Shown here one piece after another: positions 34,694 to 46,639 of a stretch of 64,000 nucleotides of DNA (position 1 is its first letter; each line of letters opens with the position of its first letter). The notes beneath the pieces were generated by a model. The model did not search any database. It had not been told where the DNA came from and saw nothing but the letters and a program-made list of their open reading frames with translations. The position numbers were made by a program, and so were the translations under genes. The stretch is from Rhytidiadelphus loreus. Taxonomy: Eukaryota; Streptophyta; Bryopsida; Hypnales; Hylocomiaceae. The stretch is from NCBI GenBank assembly GCA_947034895.1, contig OX344763.1, forward strand, positions 19,313,001 to 19,377,000. The letters run 5' to 3'.

Positions 34694-35324
34694 GATGATC
34701 GGTCTGCAACGTGACAGGAATCGAGAACTGCACTACAATGACAACTGACAAATTTGTCAATAGTATACAATCTACGGCAAAGAAGGCCACTTCGATGTCG
34801 TCGACACTACGTATGTGATTAGCAGAATTTACAGATCAATACACCGTAATCCACCTCCGTCGTTGTCCCTTCTTTGTTCATGGATCCTCTTTTAGTAGCT
34901 TCTTCAGGAATCCGAGGGGCCACTTGCAGCCGCCGCCATTCATTTCAGTAGTAAAATCGGTCCCACAATGTTTTTTGTATGGCAAATCCGGACCTACCAC
35001 CTCTTAATTGCGGTGATTAAATTAACGCTTAATCGCCGTCTTACCTTAATCGACCCCTAGAAGTCCTATTAAGTTAAGTCACTCTTAAATGCTCAAAATC
35101 TACGTTTTCCTTTGAAGTCGCTCCTACTTAATTTTGGTCGTATGCAACTTGCGTTCTAAATTTGACTTGTCCTCTACTGTATTCAGCAACGGTGTTATGG
35201 ACTGCCACGTCTGCTACCACGTAGGCTCGGTAATTGCCAATGTTTGCAGGTCCGAATACTCTCCTTCCATCCTCTGTAGCACCGACCTGTAACACCGCCG
35301 CTAACGCCAAGTGCGCAGGGACCA
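34694..35324. other. Harbinger right subterminal region
   Basis: From the Myb-like gene start to the right end. It should contain that gene's promoter and the transposase binding sites. The region near 35000-35070 repeats short 'taattgcggtgattaa' and 'cttaatcgccg' motifs in both directions, a plausible subterminal binding cluster. Confidence 0.5.
35303..35324 (-). repeat. Harbinger right terminal inverted repeat
   Basis: Inverted partner of 29962-29983. On the minus strand it begins TGGTCCCTGC and ends CACTTGGCGTT. TAA follows on the plus strand at 35325-35327. Confidence 0.92.
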
Positions 35325-35652
35325 TAAGCAGTATCGTCGCAGTTTGCAACAATATTCCACTGTCAATCCAGTCTGTATTGTTGCAATACTAGATTTTTTC
35401 CCGAATCCCACCTTCAAACTGCGAACCCTAAAACCCCTGCGATGGAAGTGGAGCGATTGTGCTCAGAACATTCCCGTTGATTTGATCGCTCAGGGATTCC
35501 ACGACAGGGTTGGCCGATTGGGAGTATTCGATCGCTGCATGGATTTCTCCGCTCCAGTTTTGTAGAATGTTTGGTAACGAAACGGAGCTTGGAGCAGCTT
35601 GGATCAGCTTGGATCTCTCTCTAACGAGCCTGGAGGCTGCCGCAATTCACAG

Positions 35653-36121
35653 GTATGGTTTCTCTCTTCATTGCTCGGAAATCTCGATTGAAAATGGAAG
35701 TGAGCACTGGGAGAGCAATCAGGAGAGCATCCATGGCGATTAGTGCTTTGTTGAGACTCCGTGATCTGCCGTGCTGGAGTAAGCTCGTGACGACGTTGTG
35801 AGAAATATTGATTTTTAGGAGGATTCGAGGTGGTGCGGGAAATCGATTAGGTTATAGATTTTTAGTGGAGCTGCTTGGAGTGCCTAGGATTGATTTTAGA
35901 GGAATTTTTTTGAGCGGGTGCCAATTGATTCCCTGAATTGTGTCGTCGGGCATTGGATAGTTTCTTGGCGGCGAGAGTGATCAGTAAAGCTATTGTAGTG
36001 ATGGTAGTGTAGTATGTGTGGTGCTGGAGGAGCTTAGATTATAAGCAAATGCTTGCCGATTTGTTTCTTTTAATTCCGCTGAATGATCACGCTGTGGCCT
36101 GATTATTGAAGATTGTCGCAG
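35653..36121 (+). other. Probable 5' UTR intron of SEC24
   Basis: A CACAG/GTATGG donor at 35652/35653 and a TCGCAG acceptor ending at 36121 bracket a 469-bp interval directly before the SEC24 ATG at 36125. The upstream untranslated exon would lie at about 35400-35652. No long frame reads through it, which fits a leader intron. Confidence 0.55.
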
Positions 36122-36124
36122 AAT

Positions 36125-39100
36125 ATGCAGCACGTAGGGGGGAACCCGGGGTCGCCTCGGTTTCCTAACAACCCTAACAATCCCAACGCCCGACCGCAAT
36201 TTTCACCATTCGCTGGCCCTGGTATTTCCCCTGCTCTCCTTCACATTGATGCTATCCGTTGTCGTAGATTCTCCTTCTTGTCACTTCTCTGAAGTGTGAA
36301 GAAACAAGCCAGAAGTCATTGGGACATTTGCGCCAGAATTTCTCCGTCACGGTTGCGGCATGCAATGTGGACTGCAAATCGTGTGGAGGGTAATTGCTGG
36401 TCTCGGTTCCTGGATTATACATATCTTGAATCCAATTATGCTGTCCACAGCAGATCATGGAATGGCAAGCCCGTCCGTTTTCACTTTATATGTTGTCGCG
36501 TTCTTGATACAGGTGCAATTCCGAGACCCGGTCCACCAACATGGCAACGCGAGCCTCCTCCCGGCCCTCAGTTTCGTCCGCATTTACCCGGCCAAGCTGC
36601 TGGACCTCCCACAAGCATAGCGGATGCACTTCAGAATCCCATATCACCAATGCCCGCAGGACCTCCGTTGAATTATGGGCCAGGAGCACCCCCGGTGGAA
36701 TTTCAGGCATCTCAGCCGTCGCCTTTGGTTTCTACTCCAGCGCCTCCACCTTTTGCCAGACCCCCACCCCCTGGAGGTCCTGCGGGTGCAGTTCCACCTC
36801 CTTCGTTTCCTACACTAAATTTGACTCCTGGACAAGCACCCCTCCAAGGAGTTGGCCAATTTCGTCCTCCCAGTGGCGGGGGAGGACCTCCACAGGGACC
36901 GGGGTATGGCCCTCCGGCGAGATTCTCTGGCTACTCGGGTCCTGCACCAGCGTCCGGAGTGTTCCCTCCACCCCCAGGCGGCAGGCCACCGTTTGGCAAT
37001 CCCTCGCAGGGTGCTCCACCTCAGGGGCCCCAGTTCGGTCCGCCGTCGGGGCAGACAGCTGCGGTGGGACCACAGTATAATGCAATGCCGCAGTCGCCAA
37101 GATCAGCGGGGCAACAGTATAATGCTATGCCCCAGTCGCCAAGATTAGCGTCGAGCATTCCCCAGCCTCCTCAGTTTGGGTCTTTGAACCCGCCTCAATA
37201 TGGAGCCCCTCCGTCGTCGCAGGGCTTTTACGGTGGCCCTGCTCCTCCGCCAATGCCAGGACAATATGGTGACGGGCAAGGCGGGGCGTACAGCCACCCT
37301 CCGCCCGCAGGGTCTTACGGTGGGAACTATCAGCAAGTGCAAGGTCTGGTGGAAGACTTCCAATCGCTTGCGCTGGTGCCTGTGCAGGGATCACCCGAGA
37401 GCACGGTGGACCCCGGCACTCTCCCGAGACCGCTGGAGCGTGTGGACGCTCCTGAGGATGTTAAGACAGGTGGAAATTTGAACTGCCATTCTCGGTACCT
37501 GCGTATGACGACGAACGCCATGCCGAACGCTCATTCTTTGGTTTCCCGTTGGCATTTGCCTCTGGGAGTTGTGTGTCACCCGCTTGCGGAGCCACCAATT
37601 GGGGTACGACACTGGATTTGGTGATGATTTGAGCTTTGATGTTGGATTCATCGACTTTGCTTGGGTACCGCAGTCGTGTTGCAGTTGTGTGACGGGTATG
37701 ATTTGTTTGGGGTAGGGAATGGGATACAAGCGGACGTGGTGCTGACTGGTGGTTTCTTGCATTTGCTTCGTTTAGGAGGAGCTTCCAGTGGTGAACTTTG
37801 TGGGCCCGATTGTGAGATGTCGACGGTGTCGGACACACATCAATGCTTACGTGATGTTCACGAACGGCGGCCGTCGTTGGCGTTGCAACATGTGTTCGCT
37901 ACTGAATGAAGGTTAGTATGGAGCACTGAGGAAAGTTTCGTGGTTTTGAAGGGAGCGAGAGATCGATTTCCATGATGTGAATCTGTCTGTGGAGCTTTCT
38001 GTGTACCCGTTGCCGATTATAGGTTGTTTTGGGAGTAGAGATGTTGTGAGTGTGACTATGTGAGGGTTTCGGTAGCATTTTCACTGAAGCGGTGGTATGC
38101 TCTGTGCAGTTCCGGCGGATTACTTCAGTCCTTTGGACGAGAATGGACGGCGTCAAGACACTGACGACCGACCTGAGCTTTCTTGTGGGAGTGTGGAGTT
38201 CGTGGCCCCGACGGAGTATATGGTCCGGCCTCCGATGCCTCCCGTGTACTTCTTTCTGATCGACGTTTCTTTGTCAGCTGTGAAGTCTGGGATGGTGAAG
38301 GTAAGCCTTGCGACTGCGTGGGTTTAGTCTTTGGGGGTTGCGTCTGTACCTGGCAGAGATTACGTCAAGATGTGTTGCAGTGAGGGTCAGTGTTGTCAAT
38401 TCGCTTTATTGCGGGACTAGACTTGAGGTTGTATGAACTTTGGTGTGTTTCTTGGATGCAGGTTGCTGCAGATACTATCAAGGCCTCACTAGACAAGCTT
38501 CCGGGGTTCCCTAGGACACAAATCGGGTTTCTGACATTCGACAGCACTCTGCACTTCTACAATCTGAAGGTGTGCACTGCACGTAGCTTTGCATTTGCGC
38601 TGTAATTGTCGCGTTTCATGTTTTGTTTGTCTGCGGACTTTGGAGACGGTTGTGATGCTGTCTCCATCGTCATTAGTACCTTTTCTTGAGAATGTATTTC
38701 GTTTTTTCTCACAATGAATGGTGCGTTTTTCATTGATCTAAGGTAGCACATTGAGATATGTTGGTGTTCACTTAATCGATGTTACGTGGAGGCTTTTCTT
38801 GTACTCTGGGAACTTAGAAAGCTTGGTTTTCGATCATCCTTTATGTTGTGCGGTCTGGTGATTTATGGCTGATTTGGTCGGAGCATGGGGATGGGCCGTC
38901 ATGAACTATAGTTGGCTCCGTTTTGGTGATTTGCCTATCGGTTTGTATGCTACGACTGAGTACAATTGGAGGATTGATTCCGAGAACCTAAGGAATGGTC
39001 CCTGTGTGCATGTGGCAGTCTTCCTTGACACAACCGCAAATGATGGTAGTGGCGGACCTGGAGGATCCTTTTCTACCACTTCCCGACGATTTGCTTGTGA

Positions 39101-42100
39101 ACCTGTCGGAGTCGAGGACGGTGGTCGAAGCCCTGCTGGACAGCTTGCCTTCGATGTTCGATAACAATTTGAACATCGAGTCCGCTCTTGGGCCCGCACT
39201 GAAGGCGACTCTCCTGGTCATGGTGCGTACTAGTAGTCATGAGAATGCTGGATGACCTAGACTCACTAAGCTGTCCTCTTTTTCTGGTTCAGAGAAATTT
39301 ATTTCATGTGGTTCTACGGTATGCCTGTAATTGAGGTATTGTTAAAATCGGGTAATCATGTGAGTAATCGGTGATCTTTTTGCGGGGTGACTAGTTTCTA
39401 GAAGACCGTAGGAATAATTTGGACTCCATTGATTTTTGCAGAGTCAGCTGGGAGGGAAGTTGCTCGTTTTTCAGAGTACTCTACCGTCTCTTGGTATCGG
39501 AAGACTGAAACTCCGGGGCGATGACCCTCGCATGTATGGAACCGAGAAAGAGTACCTACTTCGGGTTGCTGAAGAGCACTTCTACAAACATATGGCTTCG
39601 GATTTTTCCAAGTTTCAGATTGGTGTGAACGTCTATGCCTTTAGCGGACGGTACACTGATGTTGCTTCTTTAGGTGAGTCCGTCTGGCGCATATCTTAAA
39701 GTGGTTTCGCTTTGCATTAAATCTTGGGGTCAGTTTGCATAGGATGTGGATTTTTTTTGTGTGGAGAGCACAATGAGTCCTTGGTATTTTCGGATGTTTG
39801 GATGGGTAGCATGTCACGAAGAAGTAATGAATTTAGGTACATGTATAAAGAGTACGCATAACGAGAGTTTCTGGAGTTAGTGAGCACTGAAACAATCATC
39901 TGAGCTGGATTTGTAACGAATTTGTGTGCATACAGGGACACTAGCGAGGTATACAGGAGGGCAGGTATGCTACTATCCTGCCTTCCAGGCTCAGTTGCAT
40001 GGGGAGAAGTTCGGCTATGATCTGGGTCGAGATCTTACGAGAGAAACGGCATGGGAGGCTGTGATGAGAATACGGTGTGGGAAAGGTATGTGAGCTACGT
40101 GAAAGGTTTGCGATGGCCCATGACGGATGGCTTTGGTGTGGAGGACTTCTCTGGAATGTGGATGTCGTTGGATCATTCCGTGATTGTTGGTATGATTTTG
40201 CTGAGGATGCGATGGTGTGTCAGTGGCTTCTGGTTTAGTTTAGCATGGTTTACTTAGTTGTGCACCGTATCGTCTGGATTAGGGAGCTCACGGTAAGCCG
40301 TTTGGGTTGGGCTTTGACAGGAATCCGGTTTTCAACGTTTCATGGGCACTTCATGCTGCGAAGTTCGGACCTGATGGCCCTTCCTGCTGTGGATTGCGAC
40401 AAGTCATTTGCGATGGAGCTGATGCTGGAAGACAGTTTATTATCGACGCAGACCGTATACTTCCAAGTGTCCCTGCTGTATCCACCGACCTGTCGGAGAT
40501 GTGTGGCATATAGTATGACATTGTAGCAGTTTAGTTTGTTATTTTAACGAATGGTTTGTTAAGGTGGGTGTGACGTGTGGTGTCGGATGTAGTTCCATGG
40601 TGAGGCTTGTTGTTGGATTGCATGGGATTCTTTCCAGGGTACAGGGTGACGACGACGACAGGCATGGCCTAGGAATTTTGAAGGCTGAACATTTGGTGGA
40701 TTTTTGGATTTACCGACTCTCGCACAGCAGGCGGGCGGTGTGTGTGTGTAGATTAGAGGTAGGGGATAATGTTGATTGCTTGCTTGTCATGTTGGTTGCG
40801 TATCAGGTTGTTCCCTTGACAGAACTGCGGCAGATACACATCGTCAACAGGGGAACGACGAATCAGAGTGCATACGATGGCAGCTCCAGTGGTTAACGAG
40901 CTTTCAGAAATGTACAGAGCGGCCGACGTAGGAGCTATTGCTAGTCTGATGAGCATGCTCGGTGAGTCTGAATGGTTTTGCAGATATACTGTTGTTAGTG
41001 TTGTTAGTGGAAGATGGGTAATCGAACGATAGGGTGGAAGTCCACTTTTGAGATGCCGCTGGTTTTGAATCCTTAGTGACGCAAAAGGTGTTGGTTCATC
41101 TCGGGTGGGAAATTATTGTGTGGTCGCATGTGGTACATGGGTCGTTACATGCGGTGTAGGTCTCCTGAAGGTATCAGGTGAATTGTGTCCTAAGTGATCC
41201 ATGAATTGTTCCGATACGCTGTGACAACCGTCGACAACTTATTAAGTATTGTGGGGCTTTTGGCGAGGATTCTTCGCATGGAATGGATTAAGCTATTCCA
41301 TTTTCGATTTGGTTGAGCTCTTGGTGATCGTGTACTTTATCTGAACGATCGTGAGTTTTCTGATCGGTGCAGCCATCGAGAAGACAATGCAATCCAAACT
41401 AGAAGATGCCCGTCAAGCCACTCAACAACGATTGGTTAGGAGCTTGCGTGAGTATCGGAATTTGTTTTCAATTCAGCACCGGACGAGCAACAGGTTGATA
41501 TACCCCGAGAGTTTGAAGCTCCTTCCTCTTTACACGCTCGGCATCATCAACAACGTGGCACTTCGAGGTGGCTTTGGAGATTGCACGCCGGACGAGAGAT
41601 CAGCGATGGGATTCGAAATGATGACGATGTCCATTCCGAGATTGCTGAAGTTGCTGTACCCGACACTGCTGCGACTGGACCAGTACCTTATACAGGTGAT
41701 TATGTGGACGTTTTGGGGGATTGGTGAATGGAGGTTTCTGTTGCATTGACCTTTCCTTGATGTTTTTGGGAAGAATTTTGATGGGCTGTAGCTGGGCCAG
41801 TTCTTGATAGTCGGAGGTCGGTGTTGATAAGTTTGTGGAATGGTGTTGACACGGGTGTATGGTGGGTGTGGTTTTGGTGATGTGCAGGGTCCGCAAGCGG
41901 GATTGCGGACTCGTCTGGCGGGACTGCCCAGTCCTCTGACTCTTTCTTCAGAGAAACTCGACCCTCGGGGACTGTATCTGCTTTTCGATGGGTTGCGATT
42001 TGTTTTGTGGTTGGGGAAGGTTCTTCCGGCGGAATTCTTGAAAGATCTGCTGGGACCTGAGGCTGCATTTAGTGCCGATTTCGCGAAGGTCGGTGTTCCT

Positions 42101-42680
42101 GTGTGGATGAGAGTTGCAGAGTTTGTGGTGACACTGAAAGCTTGGACGAGTTTGGGTTTGAATCATAGATAGAGTTTGGTTGAGGGGTCTGGCTTGCATG
42201 TCCTTTCTCTATGAGATTTTGATGTTGGTATGACCGTGACCTTCCATTGGTGAGTGGTGTCGCGAGTAATGAATGGAAGCCAGACTTCGCTCCGAATGTG
42301 TGCTTGTTCGATAATAAATTGTTGCGGTCAGGCATGGAGGGGCTGTCGTAGGGATGATATTGGTCGGGGTATGTTCGTCGGATGGAGTGAACATGGCGAA
42401 GTTGGTTGTTTTTGACAATGCTATTTTTTGGGGGGTGGGGTGACAGATTGCTTTCGTGGAACAGCAGAATATGGCTTCCAAGCGGTTGTTTTCCTGTCTG
42501 GACGCGCTCCGGCAAGCTTATCCAGCCGTATATCAGCTTTGCACAGCAGTGAGTCAAGGAGAGCAACCGAGGGAAGGAAGTCTGGTGCTTTCGAATCTAG
42601 TTGAGGATCGAACCGCCGGTTCGAGTGGTTATGCGGACTTTGTGGTCCAGACATATCGGCAGGTTTCGCAAAAGTCATAA
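36125..42680 (+). CDS. SEC24: SEC24, COPII coat cargo-binding subunit
   Basis: Complete 13-exon gene, 1,083 residues. Exons: 36125-36221, 36513-37603, 37776-37911, 38110-38300, 38462-38569, 39019-39222, 39442-39673, 39936-40085, 40321-40477, 40834-40961, 41373-41695, 41888-42088, 42447-42680. All are GT..AG, the phases agree, and the sum is 3,252 nt. SEC24 pairs with SEC23 and selects cargo for vesicles leaving the endoplasmic reticulum. Domains: a Pro/Gln/Gly-rich disordered N-terminus (1-350); a zinc finger at C411-C414-C433-C436 (CRRC, CNMC); a trunk domain opening with YFFLIDVS (488-495) and including [19 protein letters not shown] and [14 protein letters not shown]; beta-sandwich and helical regions ([21 protein letters not shown]); and a C-terminal gelsolin-like domain ([17 protein letters not shown], exon 12). 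It is closest in style to plant SEC24A. Length is normal for the family. A Harbinger transposon ends about 800 bp upstream. Confidence 0.97.
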
Positions 42681-44009
42681 CAGGTGGTTGTAGGTGAGAT
42701 TCGATATCATTGCAGCAGAGTAGGGTCGGGCGTATTTCCCGACGACGGACTCCAAGCAGCCCGTGTATGTAGCATGTGAATGGCGAGAATGGGAATAGTC
42801 AGCCTCGGCGAATGTGATGGTGGTATCCAAATCAGGGCTCGTTTTGGAGGTGCGGTTTGGGGTCCGGTGAGAGTGTCGGAGTATTCTATTTTTGTAGGAC
42901 GGCGTCCGTGGATCCAGATAGCAGGAATAACATGAGCGCTGTGGAGGTGGAGCTGTATGTGTAAAAGTATGTAGGGTTCAGGACGATTCAATGAGTGGAG
43001 CGGGGTTTGATTGGCCACTGCTTCGAAGTTGTCCTTGCTTGCATATTGTGCCCATTGGGTGAGGCGCCTTGTGTAGCAGCAAAGGTGTTAATAAATGATG
43101 GATTGTAAGCCAGTGATGGACATGGAGGTCGCACTTGTGGGATTTTGTGGAAATCGATGGTTGTGGCCATATTTTTTTGGTGGTTGAGCGGGTTTCGTAC
43201 TAAGATTTTGAAGCGTAGCAGCACGGAACTTGATTGAATTTGTGTTTTATTGGAGAGTTGTGTGCATTTTTTTAGCGCTTTTGCTGTGGATCCCTGCGTT
43301 GTCTTGTAATGGAATGTGATCGAATTGTATGCACTCCTGGTCAATCCGAAGTGATGACGTCAGGAGAATTAAGGTAAGCTACTCTATTCCTGCTATTTCC
43401 TGCCATGTGCCTATCAGTTCTGCCACTCTATTGAAGACCAATTATAGGGTAAACGTGTCACTTTTGAGTAAATGAGCTGATGGGTGGTGTAGGGTCTGTG
43501 AAAGTGTTTATGTGATCCAGTGGCAAGAATTGGGTCTTGTACCTTTTGGGCAATGTTTTATTTTTTGAGCAATATTTTATTCAAAAGCAATGTGGACGTG
43601 ATGTTTGATGGTTTTACTTCCATCATGTTTGCAAATTCTAAATACTTTGCATGCATCATTTGGGTGTTCTCATTACTAAATCTTATGCATTTTTTCACAA
43701 ATCAATAGAAACCACAATTTTGACCAATTGAAAAAAATTTCAAATGTGAGATAGAAATTGTATTTTTGGCGAATTTCTGAAGTTATATCTTCAAAACTCA
43801 TTTGAAGAGAATTTAACAATAGTTTTATAATTTTGACCATACAGATACTTTCTATTTGTCATGCTTCATATTATCTTTTTTAATGCAAACATCAAAAAAG
43901 TTATAGAACTTATATTTTAGAATACATTTGTGTTTTGTCTCTAAACCCCTTGGGCTTTTAGGGGTTAACATCTTTAGCTTGACTTCAATGAGTGGATTCT
44001 AGAAACTAT
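42681..44009. other. SEC24 3' region and spacer
   Basis: The first several hundred bases are not AT-rich and probably hold the SEC24 3' untranslated region; an AATAAA-like signal (TTAATAAATGATGG) lies near 43090. No second gene is seen. From about 43500 the sequence becomes AT-rich spacer up to the CACTA element. Confidence 0.5.
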
Positions 44010-44259
44010 CACTAGTAGAAAAAGTTGTGTCCAAAACAACAGGAATCTGTTGTTTGCTTCTGTTGTTTCGGTCGCGTTGTCCTGGACAAAATCTAACTGA
44101 AATCTGTTGTTTTTTTCTGTTGATTTGGTCAAATTAAAAGTTTAAAAATAAAAAATAAAAAATAAATCTGGATTTTTTTTCGGCTGTCCGAAAATTTCGG
44201 GCAGAAAAATTTCCCAGAATTTCCGGGCAGCCGCATTGCTCGACCCACGGTCGCCCATG

Positions 44260-44314
44260 GGGTTTGAACCAGAGACCTCATGCCCAATGGCACAAGGCTC
44301 CAACCACTAAACTA
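44260..44314 (-). promoter_or_regulatory. tRNA-derived Pol III A and B boxes (element A)
   Basis: Reading the minus strand: an A box TAGTTTAGTGG at 44314-44304 and a B box GGTTCAAACCC at 44270-44260, both fully matching the consensus, separated by exactly 33 bp. A T5 run (44209-44205 on the minus strand) could end a transcript of about 110-120 nt. A full tRNA cloverleaf is not evident, so this is a tRNA-derived (SINE-like) block rather than a tRNA gene. Predicted transcription would run away from the foldback toward the nearest element end. Confidence 0.65.
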
Positions 44315-44379
44315 CCTCACAACTTAATGTACATTAAATTTTTTTATTTTTACTTATGCATTTATGGTTTGGTGTTTTT

Positions 44380-44737
44380 AAACTCAGCAGACTTTGGCGG
44401 TCATTTCGGCATGGTAAATGAACTTTTTTCAAAAAAATTTGAACTAAAAAAAGTTGGAGATTGAAGTTAACTTTCATCTCCAAAAAACGGTTTGTGATTT
44501 CAAGCCTCAAATTAAAAGTTATAGACAAAATTCAGAGAGGATGTTTGAAAATGTTAAACAAAATGTCCCCTCTACCTCTCTCTGAATTTTATCTATAACT
44601 TTTGATTGGAGGCTTGAAATCACAAACCGTTTTTTGGAGATGAAAATTAACATCAATCTCTAACTTTTCTTAGTTCAAAGTTTTTTGAAAAAAGTTAAAT
44701 TACTATGCTGAAATGGCCGTCAAAATCTGCTGAGTTT
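44380..44737. repeat. Foldback cassette in CACTA element A
   Basis: An inverted repeat of about 358 bp with ends AAACTCAGCAGACTTTG and its inverse. The arms contain TCTCCAAAAAACGGTTTGTG and AAAAGTTATAGACAAAATTC. It is clearly related to the foldback at 48569-48930 and to the centre of the MITE at 23730-24572. Confidence 0.88.
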
Positions 44738-44898
44738 AAGAAATTCCGAATTGTGAATGTTTAGGTTAAGAATAAAAAAATCCACTTTACATAGAACAAG
44801 AGGCTCCAACCACATGGTTGGATCTCCATGTCTATTGGACATAATTTCTTTTACTTATTCAATCACAAATTAATACTTTTATTTTTTTGAGTGTTTTT

Positions 44899-45070
44899 TT
44901 GGTCTTTAAAAGTGCTGTTTTCATATTTTGAAGTGTTTTTGGGGAGTTTTAAGGTGCTGTTTTCGTATTTTGAATTGTTTTTTGGGGTGTTATAAGGTGC
45001 TGTTTCAATATTTTGAAGTGTTTTCTGGGTGTTTTAAGGTGCTATTTTAATATTTTGAAGTGTTTTTCCA
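44899..45070 (+). repeat. 42-bp tandem repeat, four copies
   Basis: A GTGCTGTTTT-type phrase begins copies at 44912, 44954, 44997 and 45039 (period 42-43), each followed by 'atattttgaagtgtttt'. Inside CACTA element A. Confidence 0.85.
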
Positions 45071-45110
45071 GAATACTAATAAAGATTTTAAAAAACTCCA
45101 AAAGTTTTCC

Positions 45111-45184
45111 AAAAGATTCCAAAAGATTCCAAAAGATTCCAAAGATTCCAAAAAAGATTCCAAAAAGATTCCAAAAGATTCCAA
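45111..45184 (+). repeat. AAAAGATTCC minisatellite
   Basis: About seven copies of a 9-11 bp unit (AAAAGATTCC) inside CACTA element A. Confidence 0.9.
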
Positions 45185-45407
45185 ATTCAACACAAAATTG
45201 TTGATTTGGTCATTGCACTACTCAAATCAACAAGAAATTGTTGTCCATTTCTGTTGATTTTTACAAAAATTCAAAAATCTGTTCAAACGGTCATTACAGT
45301 GCCCAAATCAACAAAGAACTGTTGATTTTCTATTGATCTGGTCATGATTTTCTAGTAGTGTATTTGCAATGAAATACATCAGGAAAGTACCCTCCCGTTG
45401 CAACAAG

Positions 45408-45577
45408 ATTGTTTCAAACTGTTCACAACAGAGTAATGAAAGTATACTGTGACAGTATTGCGAACACTATGCAACAATACTATTGCAATGGGGGGATTGC
45501 ATTTGCACTAGAACTATACTGTTGCAGTACTACAACCGTATACTTTCAATAGTCTACTGTGAACAATTTGAAACAAT
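45408..45577. mobile_element. Short foldback element
   Basis: Inverted arms of about 75-80 bp: ATTGTTTCAAACTGTTCACA on the left pairs with 'tgtgaacaatttgaaacaat' on the right, and the similarity continues inward through 'gaaagtatac'. Length 170 bp, non-coding. No certain target duplication. It lies between CACTA element A and the TA microsatellite. Confidence 0.65.
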
Positions 45578-45719
45578 ACTAAAACAGGGCTTTTTCTCGA
45601 TGTACATCTACCTTGAAGTAATTTCAATTACCTGCGACTTGTTTGGAAATTTTTTCCATCTCAATTCTTATTTGAAATATAAGCTCTTTGGATATGAGAG
45701 TTTTAAGAGTCTATTTTAG

Positions 45720-45720
<1 letters not shown>

Positions 45721-45811
<91 letters not shown>
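45721..45811. repeat. (TA)n microsatellite
   Basis: A pure run of about 45 TA dinucleotides. Confidence 0.97.
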
Positions 45812-45814
<3 letters not shown>

Positions 45815-46139
45815 GCACTTTAAAAACTTATGGTTTATTCACACAATATCAAAAAATGCATGCAACAAGAATATGGAATCTCCTTTTGAATCCCAATAAG
45901 ATTCAATATAAACTTAGACCCATTAGTAGAAAATTGTGTCCAAATCAACAGAAAATCATCAAAAACTTGTTGATTTGAATACTGCATTGACCGTTTTTAC
46001 ATTTTTTTGTTGATTTGAGCCCAAGCTAACACAATGGTTAACAAATTTTTGTTGATTTGAGCACAAGTTAACAAAATGGTTTAACAAATTTTTGTTCATG
46101 TGAATAGTGCAACAACCAAATCAACATGTTTTTGTTCAA

Positions 46140-46480
46140 TGTTTTAGGGTTGTGTTGGGGTTGTTTTAGGGTTGTTTTAGGGTTGTTTTGAGGTTGTTTT
46201 GGGGGTTGTTTTGGGGGTTGTTTTGAGGTTGTTTTGGGGTTGTTTTGGGGTTGTTTTGAGGTTGTTTTGGGGTTGTTTTGGGGGTTGTTTTGGGGGTTGT
46301 TTTGGGGGTTATTTTGAGGTTGTTTTGGGGTTGTTTGGGAGTTGTTTGAGGGTTGTTTGGAGGTTGTTTGGGGGGTTGTTTGGGGGTTGTTTGAGATTGA
46401 TTTGGGGGTTGTTTGGGGGGTTGATTTGGAGGTTGTTTTGAGGTTGATTTTGGAGTTGTTTTTGGATTGATTTGGGGAGG
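46140..46480 (+). repeat. GGTTGTTTTGG minisatellite
   Basis: Some thirty diverged copies of an 11-12 bp unit resembling GGTTGTTTTGG. It creates long but meaningless open frames on both strands (Gln/Pro/Asn/Thr-rich on minus, Val/Leu/Phe/Gly-rich on plus). Inside CACTA element B. Confidence 0.9.
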
Positions 46481-46639
46481 TTTGAGGAGGTGTGGGGAGG
46501 GGGGAGGATTTGGATTTTTTGAAGTTGTTTTTGAAGTTATTTTTGGATTGTTTGTGGAATGTTTTTGAAATCTTTAAGAATTTTTCAAAAATTATGAATT
46601 TAGAGTTCAAATCGTATTTTATTTTCAATTATATTTTGA

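Larger units (their letters stand above)
29962..35324. mobile_element. Complete PIF/Harbinger transposon
   Basis: A 5,363-bp element. The terminal inverted repeats are 22 bp with 18 matches; the invariant inner core is CACTTGGCGTT, at 29973-29983 and inverted at 35303-35313. TAA is duplicated directly outside both ends (29959-29961 and 35325-35327), the 3-bp target typical of PIF/Harbinger. Inside are the two genes expected of an autonomous member: a DDE transposase (plus, 30839-32188) and a Myb/SANT-like DNA-binding protein (minus, 33118-34693), convergent with about 930 bp between their stops. Base composition is far less AT-rich than the left flank. Both open frames are free of stops and frameshifts, so the copy may be young and potentially autonomous. 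Confidence 0.93.
44010..45360. mobile_element. CACTA-type element A, non-autonomous
   Basis: A 1,351-bp element. The left end is CACTAGTAGAAAA and the inverted right end is CACTACTAGAAAA (12 of 13 match). TAT is duplicated outside both ends (44007-44009 and 45361-45363), the 3-bp duplication of CACTA (EnSpm) elements. Both subterminal regions repeat short TTGTTGATTT / AAATCAACA-type motifs in both directions, as expected for transposase binding sites. It encodes no transposase. Cargo: a tRNA-like Pol III block (minus, 44260-44314), a foldback (44380-44737), 42-bp tandem repeats and a 10-bp minisatellite. The cargo order is the mirror image of element B. Confidence 0.9.

Noticed and set aside
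36296..37624. 442-codon frame taken as a complete protein
   Set aside because: Only the part from 36513 to 37603 is coding (SEC24 exon 2); the upstream part is intron 1 read-through and the end runs past the donor.
46068..46628. 186-codon minus-strand frame rich in Gln, Pro, Asn, Thr and Lys
   Set aside because: It is the translation of the GGTTGTTTTGG minisatellite inside CACTA element B; the plus strand is open for the same reason.
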